From assembly GCA_017431515.1 (NCBI GenBank), contig JAFRKV010000061.1, positions 1 through 40,490 of the forward strand: 40,490 nucleotides of DNA. Reading direction: 5' to 3'. This DNA is from Lachnospiraceae bacterium (GTDB lineage Bacteria > Bacillota > Clostridia > Lachnospirales > Lachnospiraceae). The first letter of the stretch is position 1. The number at the start of each line of letters is the position of its first letter. Below are positions 25,755-32,661 of the stretch, in pieces. The notes below the pieces were generated by a model, which had not been told where the DNA came from, ran no database searches, and saw only the letters and a list, made by a program, of their open reading frames with translations. A program made the translations under genes and the position numbers.

Positions 25755-25767
25755 CGGCAAGTATAAT
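25739..25767 (+). promoter_or_regulatory. promoter of the TAXI-gltS pair
   Basis: TTGCAA (25739-25744) and TATAAT (25762-25767) with an ideal 17-bp spacer straddle the stop of the CapA-like gene, about 50 bp before the TAXI gene. Confidence 0.6.
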
Positions 25768-25818
25768 GGAAAAAATTGTTGTAATCAGTGAGACTCCTGA
25801 GAAAGAATGGACAGAATC

Positions 25819-26760
25819 ATGAAAAAAACATGGAAACGAAAAGGAATCGCAGCGTTGCTTGCTGCGGCAACAGCGGTTTGCCTTTGCGCCTGCAACGGCG
25901 GGACTTTGAAGATGGCCTCCGCGGATCAAAACGGCGAATATTATAAGATCGCGAATGAGTTTGCCGGATATCTGAAAGAAGACGTGCAGCAGGATGTGGA
26001 GGTACTGGAGACCACCGGATCGGCCGGGAATTTGCGTCTTCTTTCCGGCGGATATGTGCAGATGGCCGTGGTACAGTCGGATGTGGCGGCGCATGCATAC
26101 AATATCGCGGCGGATTCCGAAAAAGGATACAGCGCTGTCGGCGGGATCTATACCGAGGTCTGCCATATCATCGTCAGGGCGGACTCGGATATCCATTCCG
26201 TGGCGGATCTGCAGGGGAAAGAGATCAGCATCGGATCACAGGAATCGGGCACTGAGAGCAGCGCCAAGGAGATCCTGCTGGCCTACGGAATCACGGAAGA
26301 CAATGCGAAGCTGCAGAATCTGAACTATTCCAACGCGGCAGCGGCGCTGACGTATGGAGAGATTGACGCGCTTTTCTGCACGGGAAATGTGGGAATGACC
26401 GTCATCAAGACCCTTTCGGAGCAGACGGATATCCGGCTGATCCCTGTCACGGCGGGGGATCTGGACAAGATGAACCAGACCATGGATGTCTATCATATCA
26501 GCCTGATCCCGGCCGGCACCTACCAGGGCCAGACGGAGGATATACCGGCCATCAGCGTGGAGGCAATGCTTGTGGTCAGCGACTCCCTCGACAAGAACAC
26601 GGTAAGGAAGGTGACGGATACGCTGGTCAACAGAAGAAAAAGCTTCGTGCAGACCACCTATCTCGATGAGGATCAGGCGGAGTCCTTTGTGATCTCCAAT
26701 ATCCCGATCCCGTTCCACCCCGGCGCAGTGGAGTGTTATCAGGAGAAGGGACTTTATTAA
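25819..26760 (+). CDS. TAXI-family solute-binding lipoprotein
   Basis: A TAXI (TRAP-associated extracytoplasmic immunogenic) substrate-binding protein of about 313 residues. The signal peptide KRKGIAALLAAATAVCLCAC ends in a lipobox-like LCAC, so Cys25 is a likely lipid anchor. Family features follow: YYKIANEFAGYL, LRLLSGGYVQMAVVQSDVA, GGIYTEVCHIIV, GSQESGTESSAKEILLAYG and DALFCTGNVGMTVIKTL. Two starts are possible, ATG 25807 and ATG 25819; the second puts Lys-Lys at the N terminus but neither has a strong ribosome site. TAXI proteins normally serve TRAP transporters. Here no DctQ/DctM gene exists, and the stop codon overlaps the start of a GltS symporter gene. Characterised TAXI proteins include glutamate binders, which fits. 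Confidence 0.88.
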   Translation: MKKTWKRKGIAALLAAATAVCLCACNGGTLKMASADQNGEYYKIANEFAGYLKEDVQQDVEVLETTGSAGNLRLLSGGYVQMAVVQSDVAAHAYNIAADSEKGYSAVGGIYTEVCHIIVRADSDIHSVADLQGKEISIGSQESGTESSAKEILLAYGITEDNAKLQNLNYSNAAAALTYGEIDALFCTGNVGMTVIKTLSEQTDIRLIPVTAGDLDKMNQTMDVYHISLIPAGTYQGQTEDIPAISVEAMLVVSDSLDKNTVRKVTDTLVNRRKSFVQTTYLDEDQAESFVISNIPIPFHPGAVECYQEKGLY

Positions 26761-27944
26761 TGCGGACGTTTACTTTTGATATGTACCAGACTCTGATGAT
26801 TGCAGTGCTGGCATTGTTACTCGGGAGATTGATCAGAAAGAAGTTTCCGGTTTTCAAAAAGTTCTGCATCCCGGCGCCTGTCATCGGCGGACTGATTGTA
26901 TCGGTTATCACATGCATCTTTTATGCGACAGGGATTCTGACGATCGCGTTTGACGATTCCTTTCGCGAGATTTGCATGATCTTTTTCTTCACTTCTGTGG
27001 GATTTCAGGCCAATCTGAAGGCGTTAAAAGCAGGCGGGAAAGGGATCGTCATCCTGCTGGTTTTACTGGTCGGCTTGATCACCTCCCAGAACCTGATCGC
27101 CATCGGATTGTCAAAGCCTCTCGGCATCTCGCCCCTGACGGCTTTTTGCACGGGCTCCATTCCCATGGTCGGCGGCCACGGCACAGCAGGCGCCTTCGGA
27201 CCGGTGCTGGAGGACTTCGGCGTGACGGGCGCTTCCACGATCTGCACGGCGGCGGCCACTTACGGATTGATTGTCGGATCTTTGATCGGCGGACCCCTTG
27301 CCGACCGGCTGATTCGAAAACGCGATCTGATCAAAACGGCGGTGTCTCCGGAAGAGGGCGGGACGGAAGAAAAGAGCGTAAAAAAACTGGCCGGCGGCTA
27401 TGCAGGCGCGGTGTTTATCCTTGTGATCGCGGTGGGACTCGGAACCGTGGTGACGATGCTGCTGCGGCAGACAGGGTTGACCTTTCCGGTCTATATCGGC
27501 GCGATGATCATTGCGGCGGTGATCCGCAACATCGGAGAATACACAGGCAAGATCCCGCTGTTCAAGGATAAGGTGCAGGACATCGGTTCCATCATGCTTT
27601 CGTTGTTCCTCGGAGTCGCCATGATCACTCTGCGGATCTGGGAACTGGCGAGCCTCGCCCTTCCCATGATCATCCTCCTGCTGGCGCAGACGTTCTGGAT
27701 GCTTTTCTATGCAGGGATCATTGTTTTCCGCGCCATGGGAAAGAATTATGATTCGGCCGTGATCACAGCGGGTTTCTGCGGATTCGGCATGGGTGCCACG
27801 CCGAACGCCATGGCAAATATGCAGGCGGTCACCGCAAGATATGTGCCCAGCGCCAAGGCATTTCTGCTGATCCCCATTGTGGGCAGCCTGTTTTCTGATT
27901 TCCTCAACAGCATCATCATCACGTTTTTCCTGAACGTGGCCTGA
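26760..27944 (+). CDS. gltS: GltS-type sodium/glutamate symporter
   Basis: A 394-residue membrane protein with about ten hydrophobic segments in two inverted halves. Each half has a Gly-rich pore loop: GSIPMVGGHGTAGAFGPVLE in the first and AGFCGFGMGATPNAMANMQAV in the second, the hallmarks of the ESS/GltS family. GltS imports glutamate with Na+. ATG 26760 overlaps the TAA of the TAXI gene (TAATG) and follows AGGAGAAGGG, so the two proteins should be made in linked amounts. That coupling suggests the binding protein delivers substrate to this symporter. A terminator follows at 27971-28019. Confidence 0.9.
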   Translation: MRTFTFDMYQTLMIAVLALLLGRLIRKKFPVFKKFCIPAPVIGGLIVSVITCIFYATGILTIAFDDSFREICMIFFFTSVGFQANLKALKAGGKGIVILLVLLVGLITSQNLIAIGLSKPLGISPLTAFCTGSIPMVGGHGTAGAFGPVLEDFGVTGASTICTAAATYGLIVGSLIGGPLADRLIRKRDLIKTAVSPEEGGTEEKSVKKLAGGYAGAVFILVIAVGLGTVVTMLLRQTGLTFPVYIGAMIIAAVIRNIGEYTGKIPLFKDKVQDIGSIMLSLFLGVAMITLRIWELASLALPMIILLLAQTFWMLFYAGIIVFRAMGKNYDSAVITAGFCGFGMGATPNAMANMQAVTARYVPSAKAFLLIPIVGSLFSDFLNSIIITFFLNVA

Positions 27945-27970
27945 GAGAGGATTTTATTACGGGAAGTGTG

Positions 27971-28019
27971 ACAGCACCCTTTGAAGTTCCCTGCGGAGCT
28001 CAGAACGGGTGCTGTTTTT
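27971..28019 (+). terminator. terminator after gltS
   Basis: ACAGCACCC (27971-27979) pairs with GGGTGCTGT (28007-28015), followed by TTTTT. The hairpin overlaps the last codons of the convergent AraC gene, with a long 27-nt loop. Confidence 0.6.
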
Positions 28020-28944
28020 CGTCCAGCAGGCGAAACTGCGACGGGGTATAACCGGTGCTTTTGCGAAAGGTCCTTGTGAATGCCGTGCTGCTGGCAAATC
28101 CCGCCTGATAGGCGATATCCGTGATGGAGAGCGTGGGGTTGGACAGCAGCGTCTGGGCAAAGAGGATCCGCCGCTGCTGTAAATACTGATAAAAGGTTTT
28201 CCCGGTGTATTCGTTAAAGATGCGCGCAAAATGATATTTGCTGAAGCCCGCAAAGGCTGCGATGTCTTCCAGAGTGATCTCTTCCGTGAAGTGCTCCGAC
28301 AGATAGGCGCAGACATTGCTCAGTGCGATCCGGTTCCGGGGACTCGCGGTCTGGCCGGGCTGGGTGGTCTGCTGGATCTGCGCCAGGTTTTTCCCGGCCA
28401 GCGCGACAAAACGCATCAGAATCGAATAGATCTCCACCGCTCCGAAGGGTTGCAGTTCCGTAAACAGCACCAGCGTATCCACGTCCTGTTCTTCACTCAT
28501 TTCCACCGGCGGGGCGGATCCGAAATAAATCTGCTGAATATCACGAATATAATCGCATAACGTGTGATAGACGTCCGGAGGGCAGCTGGCGGCGTGAATG
28601 TGCAGGGCCGGCGCCATGTCGTGAAAGGCCGTTTCGATCTCCGGCAGGGAGATGGCCCTCGACAGATCAGCCTGGATGTAGATCCTGGTGCCCGTCGGCG
28701 CTGTGGTAAAGATCTCATGGATCGTGGCCGGACAGATGAGCAGGATATCCCCTTCCTCCAGAAGGTAGGACCTGGTTCTGCAGTTCACACGGTAGGTGCC
28801 TTCCGTCGGGTAGATGATCTCGATATCAGTATGCCAATGCGGTGGGAAGTTGGCATCGATCTTGTTGATATACATCCGGATGTTGGTATTAAACCGGTGA
28901 GGAACGCTCTCCCGCGCAGTGGATTCCTCGATTTCCATTTTCAT
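28000..28944 (-). CDS. AraC-family regulator of the xylo-oligosaccharide locus
   Basis: A 314-residue transcription factor. The N-terminal cupin-like sensor has FPPHWHTDIEIIYPTEGTYRV and EGDILLICPATIHEI. The C-terminal double helix-turn-helix has ITLEDIAAFAGFSKYHFARI and SITDIAYQAGFASSTAFTRT, then the FRKSTGYTPSQFR signature. ATG 28944 follows AAAGGAGAA by 10 nt; the frame is open to 29067, but that part is palindromic intergenic DNA. It is divergent from the sugar ABC importer and GH120 genes, so it probably activates them when xylo-oligosaccharide or xylose is present. The ligand is inferred from the neighbours. Confidence 0.88.
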   Translation of the reverse strand: MKMEIEESTARESVPHRFNTNIRMYINKIDANFPPHWHTDIEIIYPTEGTYRVNCRTRSYLLEEGDILLICPATIHEIFTTAPTGTRIYIQADLSRAISLPEIETAFHDMAPALHIHAASCPPDVYHTLCDYIRDIQQIYFGSAPPVEMSEEQDVDTLVLFTELQPFGAVEIYSILMRFVALAGKNLAQIQQTTQPGQTASPRNRIALSNVCAYLSEHFTEEITLEDIAAFAGFSKYHFARIFNEYTGKTFYQYLQQRRILFAQTLLSNPTLSITDIAYQAGFASSTAFTRTFRKSTGYTPSQFRLLDEKQHPF

Positions 28945-29297
28945 AGAAGGTGTTCTCCTTTCGGGGGGATGAAAGTATTCGTCGCAGTAGTCACATGGCA
29001 CGTACGTGCCATGTGGAATTTGCACATAAGTTCGGCCGGACGTGCTAGCACATCCGCAATCTTTCATACATCACTAATCCACAATAATTGCTCGCCGTTT
29101 TCGCGATAATCACCGGAAAAACGGTCATTCTACACATGACAGGCCGCAATTTTTAAACCAAATCTGTGATTATGCACATAATATTAGCAACATTGGTATA
29201 AGAAATAGCAATTTTTGGTGAGCAAAATTCTTGCGTTCATTATAACATAATTATCGGAGTTTTTACATTTCAACCATTTCAACAAAGGAGGATTGGT
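28945..29297. other. 353-bp divergent regulatory region with several dyads
   Basis: No gene is seen here. The region holds a perfect 24-bp dyad (28992-29015), the apex-like GGACGTGCTAGCACATCC (29038-29055), and a wider inverted repeat CCGTTTT (29095-29101) with AAAACGG (29118-29124). A weak plus-strand promoter, TTGGTG (29215-29220) and CATTAT (29238-29243) at 17 bp, precedes the binding-protein gene. The dyads are candidate sites for the AraC regulator or remains of the palindromic element. Confidence 0.5.
28992..29055 (+). repeat. possible degenerate copy C of the palindromic element
   Basis: A perfect dyad (28992-29015, half-site CACATGGCACGT) is followed after GGAA by TTTGC, then 15 nt, then GACGTGCTAGCAC. 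In complete copy B the left hairpin is likewise followed by TTTGC, exactly 15 nt and GACGTGCTAGCAC (34847 on). The intervening bases and the right arm do not match, so homology is suggestive only. Confidence 0.4.
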
Positions 29298-30758
29298 ATG
29301 AAAAAGAAGTTATTGGGTACCATCTTGGCGGCAGCAGTAACTGCATCCATGTTTGCAGGGTGCGGCGGCACAGCAGCTCCGGCGGCAGCGGATACGTCCG
29401 GCGGCGCAGCAGCGACCGAGGCACCGGCAGCGGACACGGCAGCGGCTGACACCACAGCAGCAGCAGACACCACAGCAGCATCTACCGGCGCGAAGCAGAC
29501 AGACGGCAAGAACCTGCCTGAGCTGACCACAGAGCCGATGGAGATCACGCTTTGGGACATCGCGACAGAAGAGCCGGGCAGACCGATTCAGGAAGCGGCA
29601 GTGGCGCGTTTCATGGCAGACTATCCGAACATCAAGGTGAATCAGGTTCACCAGCAGAACGATAACTACAAGCAGCAGCTGGTTGTGGCAATGAGTTCCG
29701 GCCAGTGCCCGGATATGTACATTTCCTGGGGCGGCGGTCCTATGGCTGAGTACTACAAGTCCGGTTTTGCAGATGACATCACAGACATGTACAACAAATA
29801 TGATCACCCGGATTTCATCGATGCGGCAATCGCACAGGGCTCTTATCAGGGCAAGATCCTGGGGATCCCCTTCGGAAGCCTTTCCGGATGCGACATCTTC
29901 TACAACAAGACCATCTTCAAAGATCTTGGGCTGGAAGTGCCGGAGACCCTGGATGACCTCGAGAAAGTATGCGCGACTCTGAAAGAGAACGGCATCACTC
30001 CTTTTGCACTGGCGAACGCACCGAAGTGGACCGGCTCCATGTACTATATGTATCTGGTGGCTCGTCATTCCGGCAATGAGGAATTCGACGCAGCATACAC
30101 CCAGGAAGGCTCCTTTGGTTCCGAGGCATTCCTCTTCGCAAGCGACAAGATTCAGGATTGGGTAAGAAAAGGCTACTTCCCGGACGGCGTTAACTCTCTG
30201 TCTCCGGATGATGGCCAGGACAAGCAGCTCCTCTACGACGGAAGCGCAGCGATGATGCTTCACGGTTCCTGGATGGCAGGCAGCATGTCTTCCGATAATG
30301 ATGAGTGGTACAAAGAGAACATCGGCGTCTTCCGTTTCCCGATCGATACCGAGGCAGAGGCAAAGGGTGTGCCGCAGAACGTTGAGATCGGTACCGCAAT
30401 CGGTAACTGCTTCAACTTCAACAGCCAGGGAGACCAGGCGAAACTCGATGCAATGTACGTGCTGGCAACCCAGTATTACAATGACGATACTTACAATCAG
30501 CAGCAGATGGACAGCTTCCAGACACCTTCCATCAAGGGTTATGAGGAGCAGGTCACGGATCCGATCATGAAGTACATCACCGATGTATTCTTCAACGCTT
30601 CCAACGTTCAGCTCTGGTATGATCAGTATCTGCCGGCATCCGTTACGGAAGTTCATAAGAACAGCATGTCCGCTCTGTTCGGCCTGGAGAAAGACGGCAA
30701 ACAGATCGGCGAGGATCAGGATGCAGCAATGAAGGCTGCAATTGCTGAGGAACAATAA
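29298..30758 (+). CDS. sugar ABC transporter substrate-binding lipoprotein
   Basis: A 486-residue extracellular binding protein of the family-1 (MalE/UgpB-like) type, anchored by Cys22 of the lipobox FAGC and tethered by an Ala/Thr-rich linker (about 25-65). The mature domain starts EPMEITLWDIATEEPGRPIQ and has VAMSSGQCPDMYISWGG, GIPFGSLSGCDIFYNKTIF and the family-typical DGSAAMMLHGSWMAG. AAAGGAGG precedes ATG 29298. Two permeases and a beta-xylosidase follow, so xylo-oligosaccharides are the likely ligand (inferred). The hairpin after this gene should leave it in excess over the permeases. The ATPase is not encoded here and a shared MsmK-type ATPase is expected. Confidence 0.9.
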   Translation: MKKKLLGTILAAAVTASMFAGCGGTAAPAAADTSGGAAATEAPAADTAAADTTAAADTTAASTGAKQTDGKNLPELTTEPMEITLWDIATEEPGRPIQEAAVARFMADYPNIKVNQVHQQNDNYKQQLVVAMSSGQCPDMYISWGGGPMAEYYKSGFADDITDMYNKYDHPDFIDAAIAQGSYQGKILGIPFGSLSGCDIFYNKTIFKDLGLEVPETLDDLEKVCATLKENGITPFALANAPKWTGSMYYMYLVARHSGNEEFDAAYTQEGSFGSEAFLFASDKIQDWVRKGYFPDGVNSLSPDDGQDKQLLYDGSAAMMLHGSWMAGSMSSDNDEWYKENIGVFRFPIDTEAEAKGVPQNVEIGTAIGNCFNFNSQGDQAKLDAMYVLATQYYNDDTYNQQQMDSFQTPSIKGYEEQVTDPIMKYITDVFFNASNVQLWYDQYLPASVTEVHKNSMSALFGLEKDGKQIGEDQDAAMKAAIAEEQ

Positions 30759-30791
30759 CACACACTGCTTTGTGAGTCAGCAACCGATTGG

Positions 30792-30825
30792 CTGCCTGCC
30801 GGTCTTGTGCCGGCAGGCAGTTTTT
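30792..30825 (+). terminator. intra-operon hairpin terminator after the binding protein
   Basis: CTGCCTGCCGG (30792-30802) pairs perfectly with CCGGCAGGCAG (30810-30820) around a 7-nt loop and is followed by TTTTT. It lies between the binding-protein and permease genes, a position that usually gives high binding protein and lower permease expression by partial readthrough. Confidence 0.75.
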
Positions 30826-30842
30826 AAGATATAGGGGGATGT

Positions 30843-31760
30843 ATGACGCAGAAAACAATCAAAAACAGCAGTCTGGCAAAAGTCAGGAGCAAACGGATCG
30901 GTATCGCGGCGGCAGTTTTTTTGCTTCCTGCCCTGGCGTTGATTGCTGTTTACTTTATCTATCCGATCATTGATACGTTTGTGATCAGCGCGTATAAGTG
31001 GAACGGCATCTCAGCCGACCGCACCTTTATCGGGATTGAGAACTGGGTGACGCTGTTTCATGACAAGCTTTTCTGGGAAGCCTTCGGACACAACATCATC
31101 ATCATGGTGTTCTCCATCGTCCTGCAGATTCCCATCGGCATGCTTCTCGCAACCTTCCTGGACGCGGGAGGCAAAAAGTTCAACTTTTTCAAAGTGGTAT
31201 GGTTTCTGCCTTACCTCATGAGTTCCGTCGCGATCGCATTCCTTTTTACGTACGCCTTGGCAACCAATGGTGGTATCTTCTCTTCATTGGCGACCCTTTT
31301 TGCAGGCAAGAGAGTGACGGTGGACCTTCTTGGCAGATCGCCCCAGGCGCTGTTTGCAGTCATCGGCGTGATGGCATGGCAGTATACGCCTTTTTATATG
31401 GTCTACTTTATCGCGGGCTACGGCAATATCGACACCTCTCTTTATGAAGCGGCCATCATTGACGGCGCAACCCGCGGGCAGTACGTGAGACAGATCGCGA
31501 TCCCCATGCTGGGACCCATCTTCAAAACGGCCTGCACCATGTCGCTCATCGGGTCCCTCAAGTACTTCGATCTGATCTGGAATATGACGCAGGGTGGTCC
31601 GGTGAATTCCACGGAGTTGATGGCTACCTACATGTATAAGTTGTCCTTCCAGCAGTTTAACATGGGCTACGGTTCCTGTGTGGCGGCCGCGATGTTCATC
31701 CTGATCACGGTGATCGCGCTGCTGTTCCAGAAGGTCTTTGTGGTAAAGGAGGATTACTGA
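30843..31760 (+). CDS. sugar ABC transporter permease (MalF/UgpA type)
   Basis: A 305-residue inner-membrane subunit with six hydrophobic segments. The N-terminal stretch AAVFLLPALALIAVYFIYPI is typical. The EAA loop that docks with the ATPase is seen as YEAAIIDGATRGQYVRQIAIP. TQGGPVNSTELMATYMYK near the C terminus is also characteristic. GGGG at 30836-30839 lies just before ATG 30843. It forms a heterodimer with the next gene product, whose start follows by 1 bp. Confidence 0.93.
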   Translation: MTQKTIKNSSLAKVRSKRIGIAAAVFLLPALALIAVYFIYPIIDTFVISAYKWNGISADRTFIGIENWVTLFHDKLFWEAFGHNIIIMVFSIVLQIPIGMLLATFLDAGGKKFNFFKVVWFLPYLMSSVAIAFLFTYALATNGGIFSSLATLFAGKRVTVDLLGRSPQALFAVIGVMAWQYTPFYMVYFIAGYGNIDTSLYEAAIIDGATRGQYVRQIAIPMLGPIFKTACTMSLIGSLKYFDLIWNMTQGGPVNSTELMATYMYKLSFQQFNMGYGSCVAAAMFILITVIALLFQKVFVVKEDY

Positions 31761-31761
31761 T

Positions 31762-32622
31762 ATGCGCACGAAACAGATTGATTACAGGAAAGAAAAAAGA
31801 AAGTCTGTGGCTGCGTGGACCCTCGCGACCATTCTGGCTCTCATATGGCTGGTGTTGACCCTGACGCCCTTTGCGTTCATGGTGCTCAACTCTTTCCGCA
31901 AACAGTTTGATATGCTGCAGCAGGGCGTCTTTCATCTGCCGGATCCCTGGTATTTCGGAAATTATACGGAGGTGGTCACCCATGGCTTCTTTGGCTATTT
32001 CTTCCGAAGCGTGATCCTGGTGGCGGTGTCTCTGGTGCTGATGCTGATTATTTCCGCCTTTGCGGCTTATCCGCTGTCAAGAATGAAATTCCGCAGCCGC
32101 GGTCTGATCTATGCCGGCATCGTGGCCATGATGTCCGTGCCGATGCATGTTACGCTGATTCCGATCTTTAAGATGACCACCAATATGGGACTCTATGATA
32201 AACTGGCGTCACTGATCGGACCCTATGTGGCATTCGCACTGCCCATGTCGGTCTTCATTCTGACGGCTTTTATGAAAACGATTCCAAGAGAGATCGAGGA
32301 GTCGGCGGAGATCGATGGATGCGGCCGGTTCAAAAACTTTTTCTCAATCATACTGCCGCTGTCCAAATCGGGACTGTCAACCCTGGCCATCTACAACGGC
32401 GTGGCCATGTGGAACGAATTTGCGTTTGCAAATACCCTGCTCCAGTCTCCTGCGAAGAAGACCCTTCCGTTGGCGCTGGGTCAGTTTAAAGGAGAGCATG
32501 CCCTGGATATCCCGATCATTCTGGCAGTTCTGACACTCTCAGTGCTTCCGGTGATCATCCTGTTCATCATCTTCCAGGATAAGCTGGTGAAAGGCATGAT
32601 GGCAGGCGCGGTAAAAGGCTGA
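31762..32622 (+). CDS. sugar ABC transporter permease (MalG/UgpE type)
   Basis: A 286-residue partner permease with six membrane segments. Family stretches include FMVLNSFRKQFDM, YPLSRMKFRSRGLIYAGIV and the EAA loop EESAEIDGCGRFKNFFSIILP. ATG 31762 follows AAAGGAGG in the end of the preceding gene and is translationally coupled to it. Confidence 0.93.
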   Translation: MRTKQIDYRKEKRKSVAAWTLATILALIWLVLTLTPFAFMVLNSFRKQFDMLQQGVFHLPDPWYFGNYTEVVTHGFFGYFFRSVILVAVSLVLMLIISAFAAYPLSRMKFRSRGLIYAGIVAMMSVPMHVTLIPIFKMTTNMGLYDKLASLIGPYVAFALPMSVFILTAFMKTIPREIEESAEIDGCGRFKNFFSIILPLSKSGLSTLAIYNGVAMWNEFAFANTLLQSPAKKTLPLALGQFKGEHALDIPIILAVLTLSVLPVIILFIIFQDKLVKGMMAGAVKG

Positions 32623-32661
32623 TACTGATAAGAGAGACAAACAAGTATATCCGGAGGATGG

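Noticed and set aside
25807-27944. TAXI gene as part of a standard TRAP transporter
   Set aside because: The adjacent membrane protein has GltS/ESS pore-loop motifs and about ten helices, not a DctQ-DctM fusion, and no other TRAP gene is present.
28945-29067. 41-residue N-terminal extension of the AraC protein
   Set aside because: It would translate the palindromic intergenic DNA and has no ribosome site. ATG 28944 has AAAGGAGAA at good spacing and precedes the cupin domain.
29310-30761. A 483-codon open frame on the minus strand opposite the sugar-binding protein
   Set aside because: The product is Cys/Val/His-rich without motifs. The plus-strand frame has a lipobox, family motifs and a ribosome site.
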